Both the position numbers and the translations under genes were made by a program. Below the pieces are notes generated by a model. That model was given only the letters and a program-made list of their open reading frames with translations, did not search any database and was not told the origin of the DNA. Positions 40,772 to 50,000 of a DNA stretch of 64,000 nucleotides are shown here, in pieces (positions within the stretch are counted from its first letter, which is position 1; every line of letters starts with the position of its first letter). Origin of the DNA: Streptomyces umbrinus (lineage in GTDB: Bacteria > Actinomycetota > Actinomycetes > Streptomycetales > Streptomycetaceae). Location of the stretch: NCBI RefSeq assembly GCF_030817415.1, contig NZ_JAUSZI010000002.1:1922001-1986000 (forward strand), written 5' to 3'.

Positions 40772-42318
40772 GTGCGCCACAACATGCTCTTCCTGATGAC
40801 CGACCAGCACCGCGTCGACACCCTCGGCGTCTACGGCAACCCGCACGTGCGCACCCCCAATCTGGACCGCCTCGCCGCACAGGGCACCCGCTTCGACAGC
40901 TGCTACACGCCGACCGCCATCTGCACCCCGGCCCGGGCCAGCCTGCTGACCGGCGCGGCACCCTTCCGGCACAAGCTGCTCGCCAACTACGAGCGCAACG
41001 TGGGGTACTTGGAGGACCTGGCCGACGGCCAGTTCACGTTCGCCGAGCAACTGCGCAGCGAGGGCTACAACCTGGGCCTCCTGGGCAAGTGGCACGGCGG
41101 CGTCCGGCGCACCGCCGCCGACTACGGCTTCCAGGGCCCGGACCTCGCCGGCTGGCACAACCCCGTCGATCACCCCGACTACCTGGCCTACCTCAAGGAG
41201 AACGGCCTTCCCGAGTACGCCATCAGCGCCCGGATGCGCGGCACGACCCCAACGGCAGCCCCGGCAACCTCCTCGCGGCCCGGCTGCACCAGCCCGTCGA
41301 GGCCACCTTCGAGTACTACCTGGCGACCCGCACCATCGAGATGCTCCACCGCTTCGCCGGGAACGAGCAGTCCGGGGAGGGTGTCCCGTTCTTCCTCGCC
41401 GCCCACTTCTTCGGCCCGCACCTGCCGTACATCCTCCCCGACGAGTACTTCGACCTGTACGACCCGGACCTGGTGGAGCTACCGGCCTCCATAGGCGAGA
41501 CCTTCGCGGGCAAACCACCGGTGCAGAGCAACTACAGCAAGCTGTGGGCGTTCGACACCATGCCGATCGAGGACAGCCGCAAACTCATCGCCGTCTACTG
41601 GGGTTACGTCACGCTCATCGACGAGCAGATCGGCCGCATCCTCGACGCCGTACGGGAGTTGGGCCTGGACGAGCGCACCGCGGTGTGCTTCACCGCCGAC
41701 CACGGCGAGTTCACCGGCGCCCACCGGCTGCACGACAAGGGCCCCGCCATGTACGAGGACATCTACCGCATCCCCGGGCTGCTGCGGGTGCCGGGCGCCG
41801 TACCGGGCCAGGTGCGCGAGGAGTTCGTCTCCCTCACCGACTACACGGCGACCATCCTGGAACTCGCCGGCAGCGACCCCGCCCCGGCCGTCGACAGCCG
41901 CAGCCTGCTGCCCCTTGCCCGCGGCGAACGGCCGGCCTGGGACGAGCATCATCTGGCCGAGTACCACGGCCACCACTTCCCGTACCCGCAGCGCATGCTG
42001 CGCACCCGGCGCCACAAGCTGGTCGTCAACCCCGAGTCGCGCAACGAGCTGTACGACCTGCAGACCGACCCGGACGAGCTGCTCAACCGCTACGACCACC
42101 CCGAACTCCTGGACGTACGCACACAGTTGATGCACCGGCTGTACCGCCTGCTACGGGACCGCGGCGACAACTTCTTCCACTGGATGACACCCATGTACGA
42201 CGTGCCGACCGACCACGACACCACCCTGTCGTCGTTCGAGACGGACAAGGCCGGCGGCGCGGGCTCCTCGACCCTCACCGCTACGGATGCCTCGACGCCG
42301 GTCGGCGGTACGCGATGA
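40772..42318 (+). pseudogene. Type I sulfatase, frameshifted
   Basis: Repaired, a sulfatase of about 515 aa. The metal-binding start NMLFLMTDQHR and the formylglycine motif CTPAR (C51 from GTG 40772, where the Cys becomes formylglycine) are in the first frame, with the GLLGKWH block after them. One base is missing near 41243-41245. The second frame resumes as [17 protein letters not shown] and holds [35 protein letters not shown] and a complete C-terminus. The reads on both sides are clean. The stop overlaps the start of the maturase gene by ATGA, a standard sulfatase/FGE pair. The start is GTG 40772, or ATG 40784. Confidence 0.88.
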
Positions 42319-43340
42319 GCGGCCCATCGAGCGCGGACCGGGCCTCTCCCTCGTGCTGCGCCCCGTCCCGCGTCGGCGCCGTCGGCGCGGGGCCGGTCGC
42401 CCTCGCACCCATGTCGCCCGCCGCCCGCACCCGGTCGCCCGGCCACGACACCCGCGTCGCCCTGCCCGGCGGAACCTTCCGAATGGGCACCGAGGACGCG
42501 GACGCGAACCCCGGCGACCGTGAGGGCCCCGTCCGTGAGGTGGCCGTGGACGCGTTCGCCATCGACGCCCACGCCGTGACCACCGCCCGCTTCGCGGCCT
42601 TCGTCGCGGACACCGGGCACCGCACCGAGGCCGAGCGCCACGGCTGGAGCTTCGTCTTCGCCTGCTTCCTGCCAGGCGACCTGAGACGCGTCTCCCCCCG
42701 CCCCGACGCCACCCCGTGGTGGTGCGGAGTCCAGGGAGCCACCTGGCGCACCCCGGAGGGACCCGACAGCGACCTCGAAGGCCGCTGGGACCATCCCGTC
42801 ACCCACGTCGGCTGGTCCGACGCCAAGGCGTTCGCCGGGTGGGCCGGCGGACGGCTGCCCACCGAGACCGAGTGGGAGTACGCCGCCCGCGGCGGCCTCG
42901 ACCAGGCCCGCTACCCATAGGGCGACGAACTCACCCCCGACGGCGAGCACCGCTGCCACATCTGGCAGGGCACCTTCCCCACCAAGAACACCCCCGAGGA
43001 CGGCTACACCGGCACCGCGCCCGTCCACGCCTTCCCGCCGAACGCCTACGGCCTCTACAACGTTTCCGGAAACGTGTGGGAGTGGTGCGCCGACGCGTGG
43101 GACACCAAGTCCCCGGAACTGCGCGTCATGCGCGGAGGCTCGTACCTGTGCCACGACTCGTACTGCAACCGCTATCGCGTCGCCGCCCGCACGGCCAACA
43201 CCACCGACAGCACGACGGGCAACCTCGGCTTCCGGGTCGCCTACCCCACCGACGGCCCGCAAGCCTCCCCCGACGGCCGACTGGATCGGCTGCGATCGCC
43301 TGACCTCCAGACACGCGAAAAGCCGCCCTCTCATCAGTGA
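42315..43340 (+). pseudogene. Formylglycine-generating enzyme (SUMF1-like) with in-frame amber stop
   Basis: One frame of 342 codons from ATG 42315 encodes an oxygen-dependent FGE, which converts the sulfatase CxPxR cysteine to formylglycine. Family blocks are [78 protein letters not shown] and [16 protein letters not shown]. The last carries the two catalytic cysteines (codons 279 and 284). TAG at 42918-42920 (codon 202) replaces the Trp codon expected in the YPWGDE motif, so both active-site cysteines are lost. A 40-residue Ala/Ser/Pro-rich extension precedes the domain. The upstream sulfatase is also broken. Confidence 0.9.
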
Positions 43341-43343
43341 GAG
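43328..43343. terminator. Hairpin CTCTCA-TCAG-TGAGAG over the FGE stop
   Basis: Perfect 6-bp stem and 4-base loop spanning the TGA at 43338-43340. Possible terminator of the sulfatase operon. Confidence 0.5.
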
Positions 43344-43370
43344 AACGACCTCCGACCTGCAAAAAGCTGC

Positions 43371-43416
43371 TCGGTACGACAGGATTTCAACCTGCGACCC
43401 CTTGACCCCGGTTGGG
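43371..43416 (-). pseudogene. tRNA 3'-half relic or integrase attachment-site remnant
   Basis: On the minus strand GCAGGTTGAAATCCTGT (43395-43379) folds as a T-arm: a 5-bp stem (one G-U) with a TTGAAAT loop resembling TTCAAAT. GGGTCAAGGGGTC lies before it like an anticodon-arm/variable region, and CGTACCGA lies after it like a 3' acceptor strand. No D-arm, matching 5' acceptor strand or CCA was found, so a full tRNA is absent. Integrases of Streptomyces elements recombine into exactly such tRNA 3' ends, leaving fragments; that origin is inference. Confidence 0.5.
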
Positions 43417-44224
43417 TGATCGAGGAGACCATTTCCCGGCTGTCCGACTCTCGTCGGCTGTGGATACCGGCAATGAATGACACGGCGCTGGCAAGTACCC
43501 ATTCCGGCGCCGCGCGGTGGAGCGAACTGCGCGAGCAAGCTGCGAACGCGCCAATCTGCGAAGGCCCCGTCCGGACCCCAAAAGAAGGCCGGAGTTCGGC
43601 GCCGTTCTGGCCAATCTTCCGGCAATTTCCTCAGGCCCAATTGGGCATGCGCGCGACCCTGTGTGCGCCCTGTCCCCGCCACGTAGCCCCCGGAATTCAC
43701 AAGTACGGATCGCGCGAGCGGCAGGGGGCGCATCGAGACCGGCAAGGAAGACGACGAAGAGGCCCCAAGGGATCTTGTGCACCCGTCGAACGTAGCTGTT
43801 CACTCCAATTCGACGGGAAGGATGACAGGTAGCGGGAGTCGATCGCCCAGCCCGCCTCCGGGGGACCCACAGGGGCACGCCGTGGTGGACGAACAGCGGG
43901 AAGCCGCTGTCGAACCGGGCACCGCAGAAGGCCCGCTGCAGCTCGTCGATCACGACCGCCGCTACCGCACAGAGGCAGCGCCCGGGGGCCGTCGGACGAG
44001 CTGCTGGAGTGCGCGGTTGCGTCAGTCACCTGTAGGCGGTCACCGGTAGACGGGGCCAGCCCCATAGCTTGACCACAAATTACACACACCCCCTCTACAG
44101 ACTGGCAACGATGGTCTAGATTGACCGTGCTTCAGCTGATCGGACACGAGGCGACCAGTAATGATCTATAGGTCCGGCACGACAAAAGGCCAGCAGCCGC
44201 GTCCCCCGCGCCACGCGTGGGGAT

Positions 44225-44239
44225 GATCAATTCTTGATC
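44225..44239. terminator. Hairpin GATCAA-TTC-TTGATC
   Basis: A perfect 6-bp stem with a 3-base loop about 270 bases before the first polysaccharide gene. Confidence 0.4.
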
Positions 44240-44253
44240 CCGCGAGAGGGCTT

Positions 44254-44272
44254 CGGGTGCGGGGAGCACCCG
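44254..44272. terminator. Hairpin CGGGTGC-GGGGA-GCACCCG
   Basis: A perfect 7-bp GC-rich stem with a 5-base loop, 15 bases after the previous hairpin. Together they could insulate the polysaccharide operon from upstream transcription. Confidence 0.5.
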
Positions 44273-44491
44273 AGGTTTCGACGGGGTTCCCGCACACCTT
44301 GAGAGTCTGGCAGGACATACGAGTCCACTGCCGCCAGGGTGAGTTGTTCAAGTAACGCTCAAAGAGCCGTGAAGTCATGCGCGGAGAGGCGGGTGCCTCC
44401 TGCGGGAAGGGACTGTGCGGGAGGGTGGGGCCTCCCGGGGGAGGGACAGTGTTAGGCGATCACGTCGTACCACTGGGAACCGGGGGGTTCT

Positions 44492-45970
44492 GTGCGGCAG
44501 GGGGGAATAGTCGGCCCTTTTTCGTCAGCGCGCGGGAATCTGACGAACGGGGCAATCAGCCGGCCCGCAATCGACTGGGAGCAGCGGTACCGCCGTACCG
44601 TGATCACCAGCGATACCGTGGCAACCGCTTTCGTGGTGGCCGCGATCGGCAACTTCTTCGGGGCCCGGGACGCGGCCAACTGGCATGAGAAGTGGGGAAT
44701 TCTCGCATTCGGCACCGAGCTGCTGGTGCTGGGAGCGCTCGCGGTGAGCCGGTCGTGGTCTCCGGCCGTGCTCGGCCAGGGCGCCGAGGAATTCCGCCGG
44801 CTCGGACGCTCACTGTTCACGGCGACCGTCGTGCTGGCGCTCGGCGGGATCGCACTCACCTCACGCAACATCAAGCTCTGGATCTTCGTCGCGATCCCCG
44901 CGATCGCGCTCGTCACCATGACCGCGCGGTATCTGCTCCGCCTACGGCTTCACCGACAGCGCAAGGAAGGACGGTGCCTGAGACCGGTGCTCGCTGCCGG
45001 GAGCCCGGACACCGTGCGCGACCTGATCGCGCGAACCCGCAAGTTCCCGCACATCGGCTGGCGGGTGGACGCGGTGTGCACGACGGACGGTCGCGGGCTC
45101 GACGGTGACCACCTGGACGGAGTGCCGGTCGTCGGCCTACTGACGGACGTCGCCAAGCACGTCCGCCACGACGGCTACCGCGTCGTCGCCATCACACCGG
45201 ACCCGCACTGGTCACCGGACCGGCTGCAGCGGCTGGCCTGGAACCTCGAAGGCAGCGATGCCGAGATGGTCGTGGCCCCCGTGCTGATGGAAGTGGCCGG
45301 CCCTCGGCTGCACGTCGACGCGGTGCTCGGGATCCCGCTGCTGCGAGTCAGTCTGCCGACCTTCACCGGGGGCCGCCGGGCGATCAAAGGGGTCGTCGAC
45401 CGATTGGGCGCAACGATTCTGCTGATGCTGTTCGCACCGCTGATGGTGTTCGTCGCGCTGCTCGTGATGGTGGACACCCGTGGTGGGGCCTTCTACCGCC
45501 AGCGCAGGGTCGGCAAGAACGGCCGCGAGTTCACCATTCTCAAGTTCCGCACCATGGTCGCCGGGGCTCACGGGGTACGTGCCGAGCTGGCCGACCGCAA
45601 CGAGGGCGCAGGCCTGCTGTTCAAGCTCCGCCAGGATCCGCGGGTGACCCGGGTGGGAGCAGTGCTGCGCCGGTACTCGCTCGACGAACTCCCCCAGCTT
45701 TTCAACGTACTCACCGGATCGATGTCGCTCGTCGGTCCGCGGCCTCCGCTGCCGGAGGAGACCGCTGAGTACGGCCCGGACATCCGGCGGCGGCTGCTGG
45801 TCAAGCCCGGGCTCACCGGCCTGTGGCAGATCAGCGGACGCAGCGATCTGGCGTGGGAGGAGGCGGTCCGCCTCGACCTGCGGTACGTCGAGGACTGGTC
45901 GCTCGCCCTGGACACAGTGATCTTGTGGAAGACGCTGCGTGCGGTGCTCCATGGGCAGGGGGCGTATTGA
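44492..45970 (+). CDS. Initiating sugar-phosphate transferase (WcaJ/CpsE-like polyprenyl glycosylphosphotransferase)
   Basis: 492-aa membrane enzyme that transfers a hexose-1-phosphate from a UDP-sugar to undecaprenyl phosphate, the first step of exopolysaccharide repeat-unit assembly. The N-terminal half has four helices (about 30-150) and a CoA-binding-like Rossmann region (RPVLAAGSPDTVRDLIARTRKFPHIGW). The C-terminal bac_transf catalytic domain starts with the reentrant helix (LGATILLMLFAPLMVFVALLVMVDTRGG). It has FYRQRRVGKNGREFTILKFRTM, LRRYSLDELPQLFNVLTGSMSLVGPRPPLP and the terminal KPGLTGLWQISGRSDLAWEEAVRLDLRYVEDWS. The start is GTG 44492 after GGGGGG. It precedes the main operon by 73 bases. 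Confidence 0.94.
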   Translation: MRQGGIVGPFSSARGNLTNGAISRPAIDWEQRYRRTVITSDTVATAFVVAAIGNFFGARDAANWHEKWGILAFGTELLVLGALAVSRSWSPAVLGQGAEEFRRLGRSLFTATVVLALGGIALTSRNIKLWIFVAIPAIALVTMTARYLLRLRLHRQRKEGRCLRPVLAAGSPDTVRDLIARTRKFPHIGWRVDAVCTTDGRGLDGDHLDGVPVVGLLTDVAKHVRHDGYRVVAITPDPHWSPDRLQRLAWNLEGSDAEMVVAPVLMEVAGPRLHVDAVLGIPLLRVSLPTFTGGRRAIKGVVDRLGATILLMLFAPLMVFVALLVMVDTRGGAFYRQRRVGKNGREFTILKFRTMVAGAHGVRAELADRNEGAGLLFKLRQDPRVTRVGAVLRRYSLDELPQLFNVLTGSMSLVGPRPPLPEETAEYGPDIRRRLLVKPGLTGLWQISGRSDLAWEEAVRLDLRYVEDWSLALDTVILWKTLRAVLHGQGAY

Positions 45971-46043
45971 TGCGCGGGGGTCGTCGTCCGGCACGCGCGC
46001 GGACTGCAGGCCGCAGGGGCCTGCCTGGGGGGAGGGACAGGTC

Positions 46044-47369
46044 ATGAAGGTCAGCGTTTTCGGGCTCGGCTACGTGGGCTGCGTGTCAGCCGCGTGCCTG
46101 GCCAGCATGGGTCACGAGGTCATCGGGGTGGACGTGAACCAGGTGAAGGTCGACCTGGTCAACGACGGCAAGGCCCCGGTGGTCGAGGAACGGATCGGCG
46201 AGCTCATCGCCGACGTCGTGCGGACCGGGGCCTTGAGAGCCACCGACGACGTCCGCGAGGCGATCATGGACAGCGAGGTGTCGCTGGTCTGCGTGGGCAC
46301 GCCGTCCGAGCCCAACGGCAGCCTGTGCACCACGTACTTGGAGCGGGTCACCGAGCAGATAGGTGCCGTGCTGGCCGAGGGGGCCAGGAAGGGGGGCCGG
46401 CACACCGTCGTGTTCCGCAGCACCATGCTCCCGGGCACCTGCCTGAACCTGCTGGTCCCGATCCTGGAGAAGTCCGTCGGCGGCACGGCCGGGGTGGACA
46501 TCGGGGTCGCGGTCAACCCGGAGTTCCTGCGCGAGGGCACGAGCGTGCGGGACTTCTTCGACCCGCCCAAGACCGTCATCGGCGAGCTGGACCCGGCAAG
46601 CGGCGACGCGGTGACGGCGCTGTACGACGGCTTGCCCGGCGAGGTGTTCCGGGTGCCGGTCCCGACGGCCGAGGCGATCAAGTACGCGGACAACGCGTTC
46701 CACGGCCTCAAGATCGGCTTCGCCAACGAGCTGGGCGCGGTGTACCAGGCGCTCGGGGTGGACTCGCACCAGGTGATGGATGTCTTCCTGGCCGACCGCA
46801 AGCTGAACATCAGCCCCGCCTACCTGCGGCCCGGGTTCGCCTTCGGTGGCTCCTGCCTGCCCAAGGACCTGCGCAGCCTGGTCCACGCGGCGCAGCGGGC
46901 CGACATCTCCGTACCCATCCTCGCCCACGTACTGCCCTCCAACTCCGACCATCTGCAGCGCGCGGTGGAGCTGGTCGAGCGCACCGGCAAACGCCGGGTG
47001 GGCCTGTTCGGGTTGTCCTTCAAACCCGGCACCGACGACCTCCGCGAGAGCCCGCTCGTCGAGCTGGCGGAGAGACTCTTCGGCAAGGGGTACGACCTGC
47101 GGATCTACGACGCCAACGTGAGCCTCTCCCGGCTGATCGGCGCGAACCGCGAGTACATCGAGACCCGGCTGCCGCACCTCGCGCAACTGCTCGCGGAGTC
47201 CGTCGACGAGGTGCTGGAGCACTCCGAGGTGTGCCTGGTCGGGACCAGGGATCCGGCCGTGCTGTCGGCGCTGCCCCATGGCGACGGCCCGGTGATCGTC
47301 GACCTCATCCACCTTCCCGACGCCGACGCGCGCCGGACCGAACCGGGGTACGTGGGCCTTGCTTGGTGA
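46044..47369 (+). CDS. Sugar-nucleotide 6-dehydrogenase, AlgD-like (GDP-mannose type)
   Basis: 441-aa NAD-dependent enzyme oxidising a nucleotide hexose to the uronic acid. NAD site GLGYVG is at 7-12; substrate lysine in EAIKYADN is K213; catalytic cysteine in FGGSCLPKD is C271. Several stretches are closer to AlgD than to UDP-glucose dehydrogenase: NPEFLREGTSVRDFFDPPKTVIGELD, GGSCLPKDLRSL (UDP enzymes usually read SCFPKD) and GTDDLRESPLVELAERLFGKGYDLRIYD. GDP-mannuronate is therefore the favoured product. GGAGGGACAG precedes ATG 46044. It supplies an acidic sugar for the polymer; see also the AsnB-like gene. Confidence 0.92.
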   Translation: MKVSVFGLGYVGCVSAACLASMGHEVIGVDVNQVKVDLVNDGKAPVVEERIGELIADVVRTGALRATDDVREAIMDSEVSLVCVGTPSEPNGSLCTTYLERVTEQIGAVLAEGARKGGRHTVVFRSTMLPGTCLNLLVPILEKSVGGTAGVDIGVAVNPEFLREGTSVRDFFDPPKTVIGELDPASGDAVTALYDGLPGEVFRVPVPTAEAIKYADNAFHGLKIGFANELGAVYQALGVDSHQVMDVFLADRKLNISPAYLRPGFAFGGSCLPKDLRSLVHAAQRADISVPILAHVLPSNSDHLQRAVELVERTGKRRVGLFGLSFKPGTDDLRESPLVELAERLFGKGYDLRIYDANVSLSRLIGANREYIETRLPHLAQLLAESVDEVLEHSEVCLVGTRDPAVLSALPHGDGPVIVDLIHLPDADARRTEPGYVGLAW

Positions 47370-48639
47370 CAGATCGTTCGAAGACGCGGCCGACAGCGAC
47401 GGCCCTGGCCGTCGCGCGCTGATCCTGGTGGAGAACCTGTCGGTGCCGTTCGACCGGCGGGTGTGGCAGGAGTGCACGACGCTGCGCGACGCGGGCTGGG
47501 AAGTGCACGTCATCTGTCCCCGGGGGGAGAAGCGGGACACGGAGCCGGAGGCGGAGATCGACGGGGTACGGATCCACCGCTACCCGTTGCGCGCGGCCAC
47601 CGGAGGGCCGGCCGGCTATCTGCGGGAGTACGGATCGGCGTTGTGGCACACGGCCCGATTGGCCCGCAAGGTCGGCCCGGTCGACGTGGTCCATGCCTGC
47701 AACCCGCCCGACCTGCTGTTCCTGCCTGCACTGTGGCTGAAGCGGCGCGGCGCGCGGTTCGTCTTCGACCAGCACGACCTGGTACCCGAGCTGTACCTCT
47801 CCCGGTTCGACCGCGGCGAGGATCTGCTCTACCGCGCCGTGTGCGCGCTGGAACGGCGGACCTACCGGGCCGCGGACGTCGTACTCGCCACGAACGAGAG
47901 CTACCGGGACGTCGCGGTGCGCCGTGGCGGCCGGCGGCCGGAGGACGTTTTCGTGGTACGCAGCGCGCCCCAGACCGACCGGTTCCAACCGGTGCCGCCC
48001 GAGCCGGAGTTGAAGCGCGGCAAGCCTCATCTGCTGTGCTACCTCGGGGTCATGGGCCCGCAGGACGGCGTCGACTACGCCTTGCGGGCCCTCGCGAAGC
48101 TGCGCGACGAGTTCGGGCGGACCGACTGGCATGCGGTGTTCGTCGGCTCCGGCGACGCCTTCGACGCGATGGTGGAGCTGTCCCGGAAGCTCGGTTTCTC
48201 CGAACAGGTGCAGTTCACCGGGCGCATTCCGGACGCCGACCTGGTGCGCTACCTGTCCACCGCTGACGTGTGCCTCTCCCCCGACCCGCGCAATCCGCTC
48301 AACGACGTGTCGACCATGAACAAGGTCCTGGAGTACATGGCGATGGGCCGGCCGATCGTCTCGTTCGACCTCCGGGAGGCGCGCGTCTCCGCCGATGACG
48401 CCGCCCTCTACGCGCCCGCCAACGACGAGGCCGAATTCGCCAAGCTCATCACGGTGCTCCTCGACGATCCGGAGAAGCGGGCCCGGATGGGCAGGATCGG
48501 CCAGGAGCGGATCAGCGGGCAGCTTTCCTGGCGCAACTCGCAGACGTCGCTGCTCGCCGCCTACGCCGCCGCGTGCCGTGACCATGCTCCGGTGTCGGCG
48601 AACGACCCGAACCGCACAGGGAAGAGGCAGCGCCGTTGA
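47359..48639 (+). CDS. GT4-family glycosyltransferase
   Basis: 426-aa GT-B-fold retaining glycosyltransferase. The N-terminal domain opens RRALILVENLSVPFDRRVWQECTTLRDAGWEVHVICP and contains DVVHACNPPDLLFLPA and FDQHDLVPEL. The C-terminal nucleotide-sugar domain has LCYLGVMGPQDGVDYALRAL and ends with the EX7E-like region STMNKVLEYMAMGRPIVSFDLREA. It is cytoplasmic and adds a sugar to the lipid-linked repeat. Start is uncertain: a TTG at 47359 overlaps the dehydrogenase by 11 bases and has a weak Shine-Dalgarno. The stop overlaps the next gene (TTGA). Confidence 0.9.
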   Translation: MLGDRSFEDAADSDGPGRRALILVENLSVPFDRRVWQECTTLRDAGWEVHVICPRGEKRDTEPEAEIDGVRIHRYPLRAATGGPAGYLREYGSALWHTARLARKVGPVDVVHACNPPDLLFLPALWLKRRGARFVFDQHDLVPELYLSRFDRGEDLLYRAVCALERRTYRAADVVLATNESYRDVAVRRGGRRPEDVFVVRSAPQTDRFQPVPPEPELKRGKPHLLCYLGVMGPQDGVDYALRALAKLRDEFGRTDWHAVFVGSGDAFDAMVELSRKLGFSEQVQFTGRIPDADLVRYLSTADVCLSPDPRNPLNDVSTMNKVLEYMAMGRPIVSFDLREARVSADDAALYAPANDEAEFAKLITVLLDDPEKRARMGRIGQERISGQLSWRNSQTSLLAAYAAACRDHAPVSANDPNRTGKRQRR

Positions 48640-50000
48640 GCGAAGACACGATCCGCCTGGCCACGATCGGGCGGATTCTCCGTCGGCGGTGGCGGCTTCT
48701 GGCCACCCTCGCCGTGGTGGGCGCACTCGTCGGCTACGGCGCCTCGGTGGTGTTCCCGCCGCGGTACACGACCTCGGCGTCGGTACTGCTGCCGGGGCAG
48801 TGGGAAGAGCGCGAGCTGCTGACCCAGGTGGACATCGCGACCAGTTCGACGGTGATCGACCGCGCGGCCGCCGAGCTCGGCTGGCCGGGCGTCAGCGGCG
48901 CCGAGCTGCGGGATCGGGTGAGCGCCAAGGCATCCGACGGGAACATCATCCAGATCTCGGGTACGGCGGGCACCCCGGAGCGCGCGCAGCGGCTCTCCGA
49001 CCAGGTGGCCCGGCAGTTCGTCACCTTCGCCGCGCGGATCGCGGGCGGCACCGACTCCGAAGCGGCCACGGCGCCCGAGACGCTGCGGCAGCAGGTGGAG
49101 GAGACCAACCGCCGCATCACCGAGCTGGCCAAGGCGGCCGATCCGGGGAAGACCGTGGAGAGCGTGCAGGCCCGCACCTCGCTCGAGAAGCTGCGGACCT
49201 CGCTGGAGGAGGCCATGACGAAGCTGGACCAGGCCGATCCGGCGAGCAGCCTGGCCGGCATGGTCGTCATGGGTCCCGCGGCCCGGCCGACCGGCGAGGC
49301 GCCGCCGACGAGGATGCAGCTCATCGTCGCCGGGGCACTGCTGTTCTTCCTGTTCGCGGTCATCGGTCATCTCGCCGCCGCACGGCTGAACCGCCGGCTG
49401 CGCACCGAACCGGAGATCGCCGCGGCCCTGGGCTCGGCGCTGCTCGGCACCGTCGACGTGCCTGATGAACGGCGCGCGCACCGGCCGGAGGACAGCGGCC
49501 CACGGGCCTCGATCCGCCGACTCCTCGGCATCGACACCCGGTGGGACATACCGGCCCCGCAGAGGTCGGTCGACGAGGCCGGCAGGCAGATCCGCTACCG
49601 GCGGGTGTGCGCTCGCCTCCGGGACCAACTCTCCTCCCCCCGGCGGCTGTTGGCTGTCGTACCGGACGGCGACGAGGTCGCCCGCCGGGCCGCGGGGCAG
49701 CTCGTCGCCGAGGCCAAGGGCGATCCGCTGCTGCGGGTCGTGGAGGTTTCGGTGGACCGGCCGATGGTGCCGGACCGCGACACCGAGTCCGGTGTCCTGG
49801 TCGTACTCAGCGCGGGCAGCTGGACCGCACAGGAGCTCGCCGGCATCGCCGAGGCGTGTGCGGACGGCAGGCACGAGGTCGTCGGCATCGTCGTCGCCGG
49901 CACGGTCCGGGCCCGTGAGACACGGTCTGCCGGTCATCCGCCGGAGAGCGCCTCTCCCGAACTCGCGGTTCGCGGCCACTCGACGGGAGGTTCAGCGTGA
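48636..50000 (+). CDS. Wzz/BY-kinase-like polysaccharide chain-length protein, no P-loop (1)
   Basis: 454-aa inner-membrane protein. A Wzz topology is seen: TM1 at about 20-40 (LLATLAVVGALVGYGASVVF), an extracellular helical loop rich in coiled-coil residues (EETNRRITELAKAADPGKTVESVQARTSLEKLRTSLEEAMTKLDQ, 150-200), and TM2 at about 230-250. The cytoplasmic region (about 280-430) resembles the fold of capsular tyrosine kinases, with strands LLAVVPDGDE and SGVLVVLSAGSWTAQEL. There is no Walker A and no Tyr-rich tail. It therefore probably controls length without kinase activity. TTG start at 48636 overlaps the previous stop; the next start overlaps by GTGA. Confidence 0.82.
   Translation: MSEDTIRLATIGRILRRRWRLLATLAVVGALVGYGASVVFPPRYTTSASVLLPGQWEERELLTQVDIATSSTVIDRAAAELGWPGVSGAELRDRVSAKASDGNIIQISGTAGTPERAQRLSDQVARQFVTFAARIAGGTDSEAATAPETLRQQVEETNRRITELAKAADPGKTVESVQARTSLEKLRTSLEEAMTKLDQADPASSLAGMVVMGPAARPTGEAPPTRMQLIVAGALLFFLFAVIGHLAAARLNRRLRTEPEIAAALGSALLGTVDVPDERRAHRPEDSGPRASIRRLLGIDTRWDIPAPQRSVDEAGRQIRYRRVCARLRDQLSSPRRLLAVVPDGDEVARRAAGQLVAEAKGDPLLRVVEVSVDRPMVPDRDTESGVLVVLSAGSWTAQELAGIAEACADGRHEVVGIVVAGTVRARETRSAGHPPESASPELAVRGHSTGGSA

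Larger units (their letters stand above)
43341..44491. other. 1.15-kb region without a supported gene; relics and hairpins
   Basis: Codon-position GC bias is weak here, and candidate frames on either strand lack recognisable domains. It contains a tRNA-like fragment (43371-43416), an AT-rich patch at 44070-44180, and two hairpins (44225, 44254) before the polysaccharide operon. It looks like the scar of one or more lost elements and holds the promoter region for the gene at 44492. Confidence 0.6.

Noticed and set aside
43387..44089. Minus-strand frames of 188 and 130 codons in the gene-poor region
   Set aside because: They overlap in different frames, have no family resemblance or good Shine-Dalgarno, and codon-position GC is weak. 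One short stretch (ELQRAFCGARFDSGFPLFVHH) looks protein-like and could be a relic, but I cannot name it.
44127..44171. Short plus-strand tail reading LQLIGHEATSNDL then stop, reminiscent of a tyrosine-recombinase C-terminus
   Set aside because: Only 14 codons, no catalytic Arg/His/Tyr, and no upstream continuation; too little to call an integrase relic despite the nearby tRNA-like fragment.
44166..44378. 70-codon minus-strand frame before the polysaccharide operon
   Set aside because: It spans two hairpins, has no recognisable domain and no conserved-looking start.
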